Below are positions 43,589 through 51,327 of a DNA stretch of 64,000 bases, piece after piece (within the stretch, counting starts at the first letter, position 1; every line of letters starts with the position of its first letter). The position numbers and the translations under genes are program-made. The DNA comes from Nocardia bhagyanarayanae (GTDB taxonomy: Bacteria > Actinomycetota > Actinomycetes > Mycobacteriales > Mycobacteriaceae). Under the pieces are notes generated by a model that ran no database searches, was not told where the DNA came from, and saw only the letters and a list, made by a program, of their open reading frames with translations. The DNA lies in assembly GCF_006716565.1 (NCBI RefSeq), contig NZ_VFPG01000002.1, forward strand, positions 372,001-436,000, written 5' to 3'.

Positions 43589-45385
43589 TCATCGCAGGTC
43601 GGCCTCGTCGGCGCGCACCGCCCATTGGGCGAACCGCTCGTCCGCGTTCCGGTTCTTGACGAAGTTGCGCACCACGCGCTCGATGTAGTCGCCGAGTTCG
43701 GCGCTGGTCACCTTGTGCTGGCGCAGCTTTCGGCCGAAGCCGCTGTCGAGTCCGAGGCTGCCACCGAGGTGAACCTGGAAGCCCTCGACTTGATTCCCCT
43801 CGCCGTCGTCCACCAGCTGGCCCTTGAAGCCGATGTCGGCGATCTGGGACCGGCCGCAGGAGTTCGGGCAACCGTTGATGTTCACCGTGATCGGCACGTC
43901 GAGCTGAGCGTTGACGTCGGCGAGCCGCTGCTCGAGCTCCGGCGCGAGCACCTGGGAGCGCTTACGGGTCTCGACGAAGGAGAGCTTGCAGAACTCGATA
44001 CCACTGCACGCCAGCAGGTTTCGCCGCCAGATGGACGGACGAGCCTGCAGGCCGAGGGGTTCGAGTTCGGTGATGAGCTGCTCGACCTTGTCGTCGGCGA
44101 CGTCGAGCACGATCAGCTTCTGGTACGGGGTGAAGCGGATACGGTCGGCGCCGATCTTCTCGACCGCGTCGGCCACCTTGGTCAGCACGGTGCCCGAGAC
44201 GCGACCCGCGATGGGGGAGAAGCCGACGGCGTTGAGGCCGTTGCGCAGCCGCTGCACGCCCACGTGGTCGATCGGCTTGGCGGGCTGCTCCGGCGCGGGA
44301 CCGTCGATCAGCTTGCGCTTCAGGTACTTCTCCTCGAGCACCTCGCGGAACTTCTCGATGCCCCAATCCTTGACCAGGAACTTCAGCCGCGCCTTGGTGC
44401 GCAGGCGGCGGTAGCCGTAGTCGCGGTAGAGGGAGACGACGGCCTCCCATACGTCGGGCACCTCGTCCAGCGGGACCCAGGCGCCGACGCGCTGCGCGAG
44501 CATCGGGTTGGTGGACAAGCCACCGCCGACCCAAAGATCAAGGCCCGGACCGTGTTCGGGGTGCTCGACGCCGATGAACGCGACGTCGTTGATCTCGTGC
44601 ACCACGTCCTGCTGACCCGAGATCGCGGTCTTGAACTTGCGCGGCAGGTTCGAGTACTTCTTGTCGCCGATGTAGCGGCGCACGATCTCCTGGATCGCCG
44701 GGGTGGTGTCGATGATCTCGTCCAGCGATTCACCGGCCAGCGGCGAGCCGAGCACGACGCGGGGGCAGTCGCCGCACGCCTCGGTGGTCTGCAGGCCGAC
44801 CTCCTCGAGCCGCCGCCAGATCTCCGGCACGTTCTCGATCTCGATCCAGTGGTACTGGACGTTCTCGCGGTCGGACAGGTCCGCGGTGTCGCGGCCGAAC
44901 TCGGTGGAGATCTGGCCGAGCGTGCGCAGCTGGGCCACGTTCAGCGCGCCGCCGTCGCAGCGCACCCGCATCATGAAGTACTTGGCCTCGAGCAGGTCGA
45001 TGTTCTCGTCGCCGGTGAAGGTGCCGTCGTAGCCCTGCTCGCGCTGGGTGTAGAGGCCCCACCAGCGGAACCGGCCGCGCAGATCGGCCTTGTCGATGCT
45101 GTCGAATCCGCCCTTGGCGTAGATGTTCTCGATGCGGGCGCGGACGTTGAGCGGGTTGTCGTCCTTCTTGCTCTGTTCGTTCGGGTTCAGCGGTTCCCGG
45201 TAGCCGAGCGCCCACTGGCCCTCGGACTTGCGGCGCACGGGCTTGCCGGTGCGGGCGCGCGGCGCCGTCGACGCCTCGGGACGCGGGCGGTCCGGCCGTA
45301 CGCGGCGCTCGGTGGCCGGGCGTTCGGGACGCGCCTGCCGGGGTGTCGGCTGATCGCTGGGACCGGCGTCGGTGCTCGACGTCAT
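43589..45385 (-). CDS. nirA: Ferredoxin-dependent sulfite reductase (NirA/SirA)
   Basis: A 598-residue siroheme/4Fe-4S reductase. The cluster ligands are CSGIEFC (about res. 459-465) and CPNSC (about 500-504). Typical NirA segments are YFMMRVRCDGG, ENVQYHWIEIENVPEIWRR and EACGDCPR. It reduces sulfite to sulfide with six electrons from ferredoxin. An Arg/Pro-rich N-terminal extension of about 60 residues is probably disordered. ATG 45385 has AGGAG on the minus strand seven bases away. It is the first gene of the cysH-cysD-cysN-chelatase operon, with a cysteine-rich leader ORF ahead of it. Confidence 0.95.
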   Translation of the reverse strand: MTSSTDAGPSDQPTPRQARPERPATERRVRPDRPRPEASTAPRARTGKPVRRKSEGQWALGYREPLNPNEQSKKDDNPLNVRARIENIYAKGGFDSIDKADLRGRFRWWGLYTQREQGYDGTFTGDENIDLLEAKYFMMRVRCDGGALNVAQLRTLGQISTEFGRDTADLSDRENVQYHWIEIENVPEIWRRLEEVGLQTTEACGDCPRVVLGSPLAGESLDEIIDTTPAIQEIVRRYIGDKKYSNLPRKFKTAISGQQDVVHEINDVAFIGVEHPEHGPGLDLWVGGGLSTNPMLAQRVGAWVPLDEVPDVWEAVVSLYRDYGYRRLRTKARLKFLVKDWGIEKFREVLEEKYLKRKLIDGPAPEQPAKPIDHVGVQRLRNGLNAVGFSPIAGRVSGTVLTKVADAVEKIGADRIRFTPYQKLIVLDVADDKVEQLITELEPLGLQARPSIWRRNLLACSGIEFCKLSFVETRKRSQVLAPELEQRLADVNAQLDVPITVNINGCPNSCGRSQIADIGFKGQLVDDGEGNQVEGFQVHLGGSLGLDSGFGRKLRQHKVTSAELGDYIERVVRNFVKNRNADERFAQWAVRADEADLR

Positions 45386-45428
45386 GAGGTCGCTCCTGCT
45401 GGGTGGGTGGTACATCCGTGCTGAGGGC

Positions 45429-45495
45429 GCGAGGGGCTGATCTCGCGTCCGCGGTGTCAGCGGACCGATGCGATGGGAATCGCCGGGGAACCCGG
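45429..45495 (-). promoter_or_regulatory. Leader-RNA hairpins upstream of nirA
   Basis: Between the leader ORF stop and nirA three short hairpins can form: CCGGG-GAA-CCCGG (45483-45495), GTCCGC/GCGGAC (45448-45465) and GCGAG/CTCGC (45429-45446). There is no T-run, so any control here is more likely translational or Rho-dependent than an intrinsic attenuator. Inference. Confidence 0.4.
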
Positions 45496-45513
45496 AAGAA
45501 GGGCGCCGCTGAG

Positions 45514-45606
45514 CTACCGGTGAGAACCGGGCAGACAGCAGGCGCTACAGACGCGCTTGTAGTCGACGTGGCGACGTGCCACAAGTCGTACTCCCGATGC
45601 GCGCAT
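45514..45606 (-). CDS. Leaderless 30-aa leader ORF with clustered cysteine codons
   Basis: On the minus strand ATG 45606 opens a 30-codon frame, MRASGVRLVARRHVDYK and then RVCSACCLPGSHR, ending TAG at 45514. Cys codons occupy positions 20, 23 and 24. CACAAT (45619-45614) lies seven bases upstream, so the transcript probably starts at the ATG. Its place 128 bases before nirA, the first gene of sulfite/sulfate reduction, fits a cysteine-sensing leader. It is separate in sequence from the leader at 19757 apart from the shared Cys. Confidence 0.72.
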   Translation of the reverse strand: MRASGVRLVARRHVDYKRVCSACCLPGSHR

Positions 45607-45613
45607 GAGGCCT

Positions 45614-45619
45614 ATTGTG
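45614..45619 (-). promoter_or_regulatory. -10 box of the nirA operon
   Basis: CACAAT on the minus strand, seven bases before the leader ORF ATG. No convincing -35 is seen. Confidence 0.5.
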
Positions 45620-45782
45620 CCATGTCAGAAAGGGCGTTCCGACCGTCATGCCGGTATTTCCCGCGAAATAGGGGGAAATTCCCTGGACCGCGGGGTCTAT
45701 TTGTGATGGTCGTCATATTTCCCGGCGCGAATGCGGCCGGTGATTCGCCCGAAGTGTCCGATGTGAACCGCGGCACGCCCCG

Positions 45783-45806
45783 TTGACCTCGAGTTACCTC
45801 GAGGTA
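45783..45806 (+). promoter_or_regulatory. Promoter/operator of the NTF2-like gene
   Basis: TTGACC (45783-45788) overlaps ACCTCGAG (45786-45793), and TACCTCGAGGTA (45795-45806) is a perfect 12-bp palindrome. The repeated CCTCGAG core, between a -35 and the start of the gene 14 bases later, suggests a regulator site. Confidence 0.5.
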
Positions 45807-45820
45807 CGAGTGTGTATCCC

Positions 45821-46228
45821 ATGAGTACCGCACCTGTCGACACAGAAGTCGAAGTAGCCGCCATCCGCCAGGTCGTCGCCACCGTGGAGCACGTGCAGCA
45901 GCACGAACTCGTCGACGAATTCGTCGCGCTGTTCCGTGCAGACGCCATCTGGACCACGGGTCACGGCAAGCGCCTGTTCGGCCGCGACGCCATCGCCGAG
46001 TTCACCGCCGCGGTCCTGCCCGGCGCGACCGCGCACGGCAAGGCGACCTACGAGCTCGAGCACGTGCTGTTCATCCGGCCCGACGTGGCCGCGGTGAAGG
46101 TGCGCCAGCGGTACTTCAGCAACGAGGGTGTTCTGGAGAGCGAGGGCAGCCCGATGTACGTGATGGCCAAGGAGGACGGCCGCTGGCTGCTCACTGCTAA
46201 CCAGAACACCCCGATCGTCGCGGACTGA
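45821..46228 (+). CDS. NTF2-like/SnoaL-like small protein
   Basis: A 135-residue cone-shaped alpha+beta fold protein of the SgcJ/EcaC type: IRQVVATVEHVQQHELVDEF, FRADAIWTTGHGKRLFGRDA and MAKEDGRWLLTANQNTP are typical. Members are small ligand-binding or isomerase proteins; activity cannot be deduced. It converges with the SDR at 46240, their stops 12 bases apart. Confidence 0.85.
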   Translation: MSTAPVDTEVEVAAIRQVVATVEHVQQHELVDEFVALFRADAIWTTGHGKRLFGRDAIAEFTAAVLPGATAHGKATYELEHVLFIRPDVAAVKVRQRYFSNEGVLESEGSPMYVMAKEDGRWLLTANQNTPIVAD

Positions 46229-46239
46229 GTGGTGTTGGC

Positions 46240-47013
46240 TCAGGCGGCCTGCTCGTCCTGGTGCGCGCCGCCGAGTCCCTGACCCCAGCCGCCGTCGACC
46301 GGCAGTTCGACGCCGGTGGTGAAGGTGGCGTCGAAGGCGAGGAAGAGCGCCGCCTTGGCGACCTCCTCGACGGTGCCGTTGCGGCGCAGCGGCGTGCTCC
46401 GCTCGCCCTGGCGCAGGAAGTCGGCGCGCTGTTCGGCGGTCAGCCCGACCACGCCCATCGTGGGGGTCTCGATGAAGCCGGGCGCCACGGCGTTGACACG
46501 GATCCGGCGCGGCAACAGCTCCGCGGCCAGCACCTGGGAGATCGCGCGCAGCGCCTCCTTCGACCCGGAGTACGCGCTGAGGCCGGGAAAGATGACGTCG
46601 TTGGCCACGGTGGTGAAGACGATCGAGCCGCCGTCGGTGAGCAGCGGGGCCAGCCTGCGCACGGTGAAGAACGCGCCCTTGGTGTTGATGGCGAACTGCC
46701 GGTCGAACGACTCCTCGGTGGCCTCCGCCAGGGTCTGGAACTCGGCGGTCCCGTGATTGACGAACAGCGCGTCGACGCGTCCGAGCCGCTCCTCGACCAG
46801 GGCGCCCAGCGTCTCGATGTCGCCCATGTCGGCGGCGTCCGAGGCGACCACGTGCGCCTTCCGTCCGGCCAGCCGCTCCCGCGCCTGCTCGATCGTCTGC
46901 AGATTGCGGCCGGTCAGCACCACCTCCGCGCCTTGGTCGAGCAGCGCCTCGACGATGGCCAAGCCCATTCCGTGGGTGCCGCCCGTGACCACTGCCTTCT
47001 TGTCGCCGTGCAT
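46240..47013 (-). CDS. SDR family oxidoreductase with Thr in the Ser position
   Basis: A 257-residue SDR. The cofactor loop is TGGTHGMG, NHGT replaces NNAG, and the active site is Thr135 (FTTVAND), Tyr148 and Lys152 (YSGSK). The catalytic Ser, 13 residues before Tyr, is thus Thr, which may preserve or lower activity. The end VELPVDGGWGQGLGG is typical. A perfect inverted repeat lies 31 bases upstream, but no regulator gene is adjacent. Substrate unknown. Confidence 0.9.
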   Translation of the reverse strand: MHGDKKAVVTGGTHGMGLAIVEALLDQGAEVVLTGRNLQTIEQARERLAGRKAHVVASDAADMGDIETLGALVEERLGRVDALFVNHGTAEFQTLAEATEESFDRQFAINTKGAFFTVRRLAPLLTDGGSIVFTTVANDVIFPGLSAYSGSKEALRAISQVLAAELLPRRIRVNAVAPGFIETPTMGVVGLTAEQRADFLRQGERSTPLRRNGTVEEVAKAALFLAFDATFTTGVELPVDGGWGQGLGGAHQDEQAA

Positions 47014-47043
47014 TGCCGGTTCCTTTCTCGGTTCCTGATGAGC

Positions 47044-47070
47044 ATCTCGGTTACTTCTGGTAACCGAGAT
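47044..47070. promoter_or_regulatory. Perfect operator upstream of the SDR
   Basis: ATCTCGGTTAC (47044-47054) and GTAACCGAGAT (47060-47070) form an 11-bp perfect inverted repeat with a 5-bp spacer. A further CGGTTACC half lies at 47121. The core GGTTAC..GTAACC resembles sites of HxlR-type regulators. The gap up to hemW (about 300 bases) has no regulator gene. Confidence 0.6.
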
Positions 47071-47355
47071 GATCTTCGGGCACCGGGTCTGAACTGGGAA
47101 GACCGCACTTTTTTGTCAGTCGGTTACCGCGCGGATACCAATCAGGACCTCCCGCTGGGGCGCGCTCGGCGGTCGGCGTCGAGCGCGAACCGCCTCGGAT
47201 TGCCGGGTCGTCGGCTTCGCGAGCCGCGTCCGGATGCCGGGCCACGGGGATCCGCACCCGAGCCGGGTCCCGGAGATTCGGGACCGTGATGGAGGTCGTC
47301 AGCACATCAGGGTCGCCCGGAAGGTCCCGGGCGGAGGGCGTCGCGGTTCGGCGGG

Positions 47356-47361
47356 CACACT
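47356..47361 (+). promoter_or_regulatory. -10 box of hemW
   Basis: CACACT lies six bases before the GTG at 47368, suggesting a leaderless transcript. Confidence 0.4.
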
Positions 47362-47367
47362 GGACAG

Positions 47368-48573
47368 GTGAGTTCCGCCGTATCCCTCTCGGAGATCGAC
47401 GCCGACGCGCCCGTGCTGCGCGACTTCGGCGGCGGCCCGTTCGGCGTGTACGTGCACGTGCCGTTCTGCGCGACGCGCTGCGGATACTGCGACTTCAACA
47501 CCTACACCGCCGGTGAGCTGGGCAGTTCCGCTTCGCCGCAGTCGTGGCTCGCGGCGCTGCGCGGCGAATTGACCGAAGCCGCCGAGCAGTTCGGCAGGCT
47601 GCCGTCGGCCACGCCCGAGGTCTCGACCGTCTTCGTCGGCGGTGGCACGCCGTCGCTGCTCGGCGGGGACGGTCTCGCCGAGGTGCTCGACGCCGTCCGC
47701 TCGGCGTTCACCCTCGCGCCCGACGCCGAGGTGACCACCGAGTCCAATCCGGAATCCACGTCGCCGGAGTTCTTCGCGCGGATCAGGGCGGCCGGATACA
47801 CCCGCGTCTCGCTGGGGATGCAGTCGGCCGCGCGCCATGTGCTCGCCGTGCTGGACCGCACCCACACACCGGGCCGCGCGGTCGCCGCCGCCCGGGAGGC
47901 GCGCGCCGCGGGCTTCGAACACGTCAACCTGGATCTGATCTACGGAACGCCCGGCGAGCGCGACGCCGATCTCGACGCCAGCCTGGACGCGGTGCTCGAC
48001 GCCGGAGTCGACCATGTCTCCGCCTATTCGCTCATCGTCGAGGACGGCACCGCGCTGGCGCGCAAGGTGCGCCGCGGCGAATTGCCGGCGCCCGACGAGG
48101 ACGTGCTCGCCGCCCGCTACGAACGTATCGACTCCCGCCTCACCGCCGCCGGTCTCACCTGGTACGAGGTATCCAATTGGGCGGCAAACGATTCCGCTCG
48201 GTGCAGGCACAACCTCGGCTACTGGGACGGCGGCGACTGGCTCGGCGCGGGCCCCGGCGCGCACAGCCACCTCGGCGGGGTGCGCTGGTGGAACATCAAG
48301 CACCCGGCCCGGTACGCCGAGCGCGTCACCCGCGGCGGCCTGCCCGCCGCGGGCTGGGAGTCCCTCACCGACGACGAGCGCTACTTCGAGCGCGTCATGC
48401 TGACGATGCGCCTGCGCACCGGCCTTCCCCTCACCGACCTCGCGCCCTCCGCCGCCCCCGCCGTCGACCGAGTCGTCGCCGACGGCTTGGTATTCCGGTC
48501 CGCCGACCACCTCGTCCTCACCGACCGCGGCCGCCTGCTCGCCGACGCCGTCGTCCGCGACCTCCTCACCTGA
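47368..48573 (+). CDS. hemW: Radical SAM protein HemW (formerly HemN-like)
   Basis: A 401-residue radical SAM protein. The SAM cluster motif is CATRCGYC (res. about 34-41), followed by VFVGGGTPSLL and ESNPES. HemW proteins lack the second-SAM N-terminal part of true HemN and act as heme chaperones that pass heme to respiratory enzymes. Whether it has coproporphyrinogen dehydrogenase activity is doubtful. The C-terminal HemN_C domain covers about res. 310-400. Confidence 0.93.
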   Translation: MSSAVSLSEIDADAPVLRDFGGGPFGVYVHVPFCATRCGYCDFNTYTAGELGSSASPQSWLAALRGELTEAAEQFGRLPSATPEVSTVFVGGGTPSLLGGDGLAEVLDAVRSAFTLAPDAEVTTESNPESTSPEFFARIRAAGYTRVSLGMQSAARHVLAVLDRTHTPGRAVAAAREARAAGFEHVNLDLIYGTPGERDADLDASLDAVLDAGVDHVSAYSLIVEDGTALARKVRRGELPAPDEDVLAARYERIDSRLTAAGLTWYEVSNWAANDSARCRHNLGYWDGGDWLGAGPGAHSHLGGVRWWNIKHPARYAERVTRGGLPAAGWESLTDDERYFERVMLTMRLRTGLPLTDLAPSAAPAVDRVVADGLVFRSADHLVLTDRGRLLADAVVRDLLT

Positions 48574-48694
48574 ACCCCCGCGTCAGTTCCTTTCGCCGCG
48601 CTGACCGGCGTCGCACCGATTCGGGTCGACCGCCATTTCTCTCCCGTCGATAGGGAATTGGCGGTTCTGATGGGCCGCAGGGCTTTCGGATCGG

Positions 48695-49450
48695 CTACCG
48701 CGCGGGGTATTTGCGGTCCAGCCATTCGTCGAAGGTCGGGCCCGCGAGGATCGCGTCGGGACCCGGCAACAGCGCGCCCTCGGCTTGGAGTTCGTGGTTC
48801 GGGTCCGTGGTGTCGACGATCTCCTCGACGCGGGACGGTTTGCCAAGGCGTGCGGCGAGTTTCGTCACCGCCGCGGCGAGGTTGAGTTCTTCGGGGCCCG
48901 CGATCTCGACCACGTCGGACGACTCGTCGGCGACGGCGAGCGCGGCCAGTTCCTCGGCGACGACGCGCGCCGCGACGAGCTGTGCGCGGTAGCGCGGCAC
49001 GTAGGCCGCGTCGTCGCGGGTGGTCCAGTCGAGCATCATCTCGGTGAACTCGTGGAACTGCGCCGCGCGCAGGACCCGCACCGGCACCGGACCTTCGCGG
49101 TAGGCCGCCTCGTGCGCCAGCTTCCCTGCGTAGTGCCCCGCGGTGAACCGATCGATGCCGATGATCGACAGGACCGCGATCCGCCGCACGCCCGCCGCGG
49201 CAGCTTCCCGCTGCACGTTGCGGCCGATGGTGCGGAAGTAGTCCGTCACGGCCGCGGTGTCGGTGGTGTTCGCGTTGACCGCGTCGACCACGATGTCCAC
49301 CCCGGCCAGCGCGCCGTCCAGTCCCGCGCCGGTGTAGACGTCAACGCCCGCACCACGACTGATCGCCACCACCTCGTGGCCCTGGTTCCTCAGCACGTCG
49401 ACCACTTCGCGACCGATCCGCCCGCTCGCACCAACTACTGCGATTCGCAT
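48695..49450 (-). CDS. NmrA-like NAD(P)-binding protein
   Basis: A 251-residue atypical SDR starting MRIAVVGASGRIGREVVDVL with the GxxGxxG-type dinucleotide loop (res. 7-13). It keeps VLSIIGIDRF and a C-terminal ligand part (AGPEELNLAAAVTKLAARLG) but has no Ser-Tyr-Lys triad of classical SDRs. Likely a redox sensor or isomerase-like reductase. It stands alone; the 80-bp repeat lies upstream. Confidence 0.85.
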   Translation of the reverse strand: MRIAVVGASGRIGREVVDVLRNQGHEVVAISRGAGVDVYTGAGLDGALAGVDIVVDAVNANTTDTAAVTDYFRTIGRNVQREAAAAGVRRIAVLSIIGIDRFTAGHYAGKLAHEAAYREGPVPVRVLRAAQFHEFTEMMLDWTTRDDAAYVPRYRAQLVAARVVAEELAALAVADESSDVVEIAGPEELNLAAAVTKLAARLGKPSRVEEIVDTTDPNHELQAEGALLPGPDAILAGPTFDEWLDRKYPAR

Positions 49451-49536
49451 CCGGTGACTCCTCCATGTCGATACCTACGCCGAGACGACGATGTGCTGAC
49501 CCGAGGTGTGACACGTATGTCCGAGAACGTCCTGCT

Positions 49537-49620
49537 GTGAGCGAGCGTAGCGAGCGAACCATGGACGCAGCGCGCTAGGGCGCACGACGGAGCCGAGCGC
49601 CGGCGAGGCGAAGTTGTGAG
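49537..49620 (+). repeat. Dispersed ~80-bp GC-rich repeat, copy B
   Basis: Begins GTGAGCGAGCGTAGCGAGCG and ends GAAGTTGTGAG. It aligns with copy A at 416-498 over its whole length. Its reverse complement begins ATGGTTCGCTCGCTACGCTC, so spurious ORFs starting MVRSLRSLT appear at both copies. It precedes the gene at 49676, whose possible GTG start at 49616 is the repeat's last codon, as with holA. Confidence 0.7.
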
Positions 49621-49675
49621 CACTATCGCAGATCGGAGAAGCCGCGTAGGCTCCGGCTCGACACCGAGGAGTCCT

Positions 49676-49891
49676 ATGCCACAGGCACGAGACGTCGACC
49701 AGTATCCGGTTCATGGCGAATTCGCCGAGGCGAGGGCCGCCGAAAAGGCGGAGAACGCACGCCAGCACGCCATCGCCGCCCGCACTGTCGCCGGATACGC
49801 CCAAGATGCCGCCGATTGCGAGTCCCTGCTTGCCATGCTCGGGCTCGATGCCATGGCGGGCAAGCGCGCCAAGGGTTTCGACAGCCGCTGA
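49676..49891 (+). CDS. Conserved hypothetical small protein
   Basis: A 71-residue, mostly helical, Ala-rich charged protein: MPQARDVDQYPVHGEFAEAR, then KAENARQHAIAARTVAGYAQ and ESLLAMLGLDAMAG. No family recognised. ATG 49676 has GAGGAG four bases upstream, and TAGGCT at 49647-49652 may be its -10. An alternative start is GTG 49616 at the repeat edge. Its position ahead of hrcA recalls a small hypothetical gene near Rv2375. Confidence 0.6.
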   Translation: MPQARDVDQYPVHGEFAEARAAEKAENARQHAIAARTVAGYAQDAADCESLLAMLGLDAMAGKRAKGFDSR

Positions 49892-50038
49892 GCGTCGCCG
49901 ATGCGCGAACCGGGCGGTGATCATCGCCCGATGCCCGGCACGGGCTCCCGGGCGGGTCGACCGTGCCCGTTGCGGTTCGCGACATCTTCGCCGAGAATGC
50001 CTGCCTGCGGCCCTGTCGCGCGCCCGCGGGACGGGCGA

Positions 50039-50067
50039 TTGGCGGGTCGGCAACTAAACTGGATACT
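50039..50067 (+). promoter_or_regulatory. Promoter of hrcA
   Basis: TTGGCG (50039-50044) and GATACT (50062-50067) are separated by 17 bases. No CIRCE element (TTAGCACTC and its complement) is seen in the region, so hrcA is not obviously self-regulated here. Confidence 0.5.
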
Positions 50068-50155
50068 CAGACGACCGGGAGGCCGCGGCGTTTCACGCGC
50101 CCCCGAATGCGTCGGCGGGCCCGCGGCGTATCGAGAAGGCGAGGAGGTGGGGCCG

Positions 50156-51187
50156 ATGTCGAGCACCGAGGATCGGCGCTTCGAGGTCCTGCGCGCGATC
50201 GTCGCGGACTATGTCGCCACCAAGGAACCGATCGGCTCGAAAACCCTGGTGGAACGGCACAATCTGGGCGTCTCCAGCGCGACGGTCCGCAACGACATGG
50301 CGGTGCTCGAGGCCGAGGGCTACATCACCCAGCCGCACACCAGCTCCGGGCGCATCCCCACCGACAAGGGCTACCGGCAGTTCGTCGATCGCATCTCCGA
50401 AGTGAAGCCGCTCTCGCCGGCCGAACGGCGCGCGATCATGGAGTTCCTGGAATCCGGCGTCGATCTCGACGATGTGCTGCGCCGCGGCGTGCGGCTGCTG
50501 GCCCAGCTGACCAGGCAGGTGGCGGTGGTGCAGTACCCGACGGTGTCGGCGTCGACGGTGCGCCACATTGAGGTCGTCGCGCTGAACCCGGCGCGGCTGT
50601 TGCTCGTGGTGATCACCGACACCGGCCGGGTCGATCAGCGCCTGGTCGAGCTCGGCGCGGTGATCGACGACGAGGACCTGGCCGCGCTGCGCGCCATGCT
50701 CGGCGGCGCGATGGACGGCAAGCGCCTGGCCGCCGCCTCGGCCGCGGTCGCCGAACTCCCCGAACGCGCCCCGCGCCAGCTGCGCGACGTGCTGATCCGG
50801 GTGTCGACCGTGCTGGTGGAGACCCTGGTCGAGCATCCCGAGGAGCGGCTGGTGCTTGGCGGCACCGCGAACCTGACCCGCAATGCCGCCGATTTCGGTC
50901 TGCCCGGCTCGCTGCGTCAGGTGCTGGAGGCGCTGGAGGAGCAGGTGATCGTGCTCAAATTGCTGGCCGCCGCGCAGCATCCCGGCACGGTGACGGTGCG
51001 GATCGGCGAGGAGACCCAGGTCGAGCAGATGCGCAGCACGTCGGTGGTCTCCACCGGCTACGGCGTCGAGGGCGCGGTGCTCGGCGGCATGGGTGTGCTC
51101 GGCCCGACGCGGATGGACTACCCGGGCACCATCGCCTCGGTCGCGGCCGTGGCGCGCTACATCGGCGAGGTGCTGGCCGAGCGCTGA
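50156..51187 (+). CDS. hrcA: Heat-inducible transcription repressor HrcA
   Basis: A 343-residue repressor. The winged HTH (res. 1-80) has [38 protein letters not shown] and [20 protein letters not shown]. The GAF-like domain follows, and [16 protein letters not shown] residues ([19 protein letters not shown]) end the protein. HrcA binds CIRCE operators and represses chaperonin genes. ATG 50156 has GAGGAGG eight bases upstream. It heads the block hrcA-dnaJ-rsmE. Confidence 0.96.
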   Translation: MSSTEDRRFEVLRAIVADYVATKEPIGSKTLVERHNLGVSSATVRNDMAVLEAEGYITQPHTSSGRIPTDKGYRQFVDRISEVKPLSPAERRAIMEFLESGVDLDDVLRRGVRLLAQLTRQVAVVQYPTVSASTVRHIEVVALNPARLLLVVITDTGRVDQRLVELGAVIDDEDLAALRAMLGGAMDGKRLAAASAAVAELPERAPRQLRDVLIRVSTVLVETLVEHPEERLVLGGTANLTRNAADFGLPGSLRQVLEALEEQVIVLKLLAAAQHPGTVTVRIGEETQVEQMRSTSVVSTGYGVEGAVLGGMGVLGPTRMDYPGTIASVAAVARYIGEVLAER

Positions 51188-51238
51188 CGCCGAACCGTGC
51201 CAACGGCGCTGCTACCCTCGAACCTCTGGCCGGATAAA

Positions 51239-51276
51239 GTTGAGTGCATCCGACTAATGCCGATGGTGTCGGCATT
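51239..51276 (+). promoter_or_regulatory. HAIR-like box and hairpin upstream of dnaJ
   Basis: GTTGAGT (51239-51245), seven bases, then ACTAATG (51253-51259) resembles the HspR HAIR element CTTGAGT-N7-ACTCAAG in 11 of 14 positions. AATGCCGA-TGGTG-TCGGCATT (51256-51276), a perfect 8-bp inverted repeat, overlaps it. Both lie 50-90 bases before dnaJ. Assignment to HspR is tentative. Confidence 0.4.
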
Positions 51277-51327
51277 CGGTTGGAGCGGCACAGGCGAGTC
51301 ACAGCGACCAAGGACTAGAGAACTCAA

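Noticed and set aside
50039..51327. CIRCE operator for HrcA near hrcA or dnaJ
   Set aside because: No TTAGCACTC/GAGTGCTAA pair was found; only a HAIR-like element is present before dnaJ.
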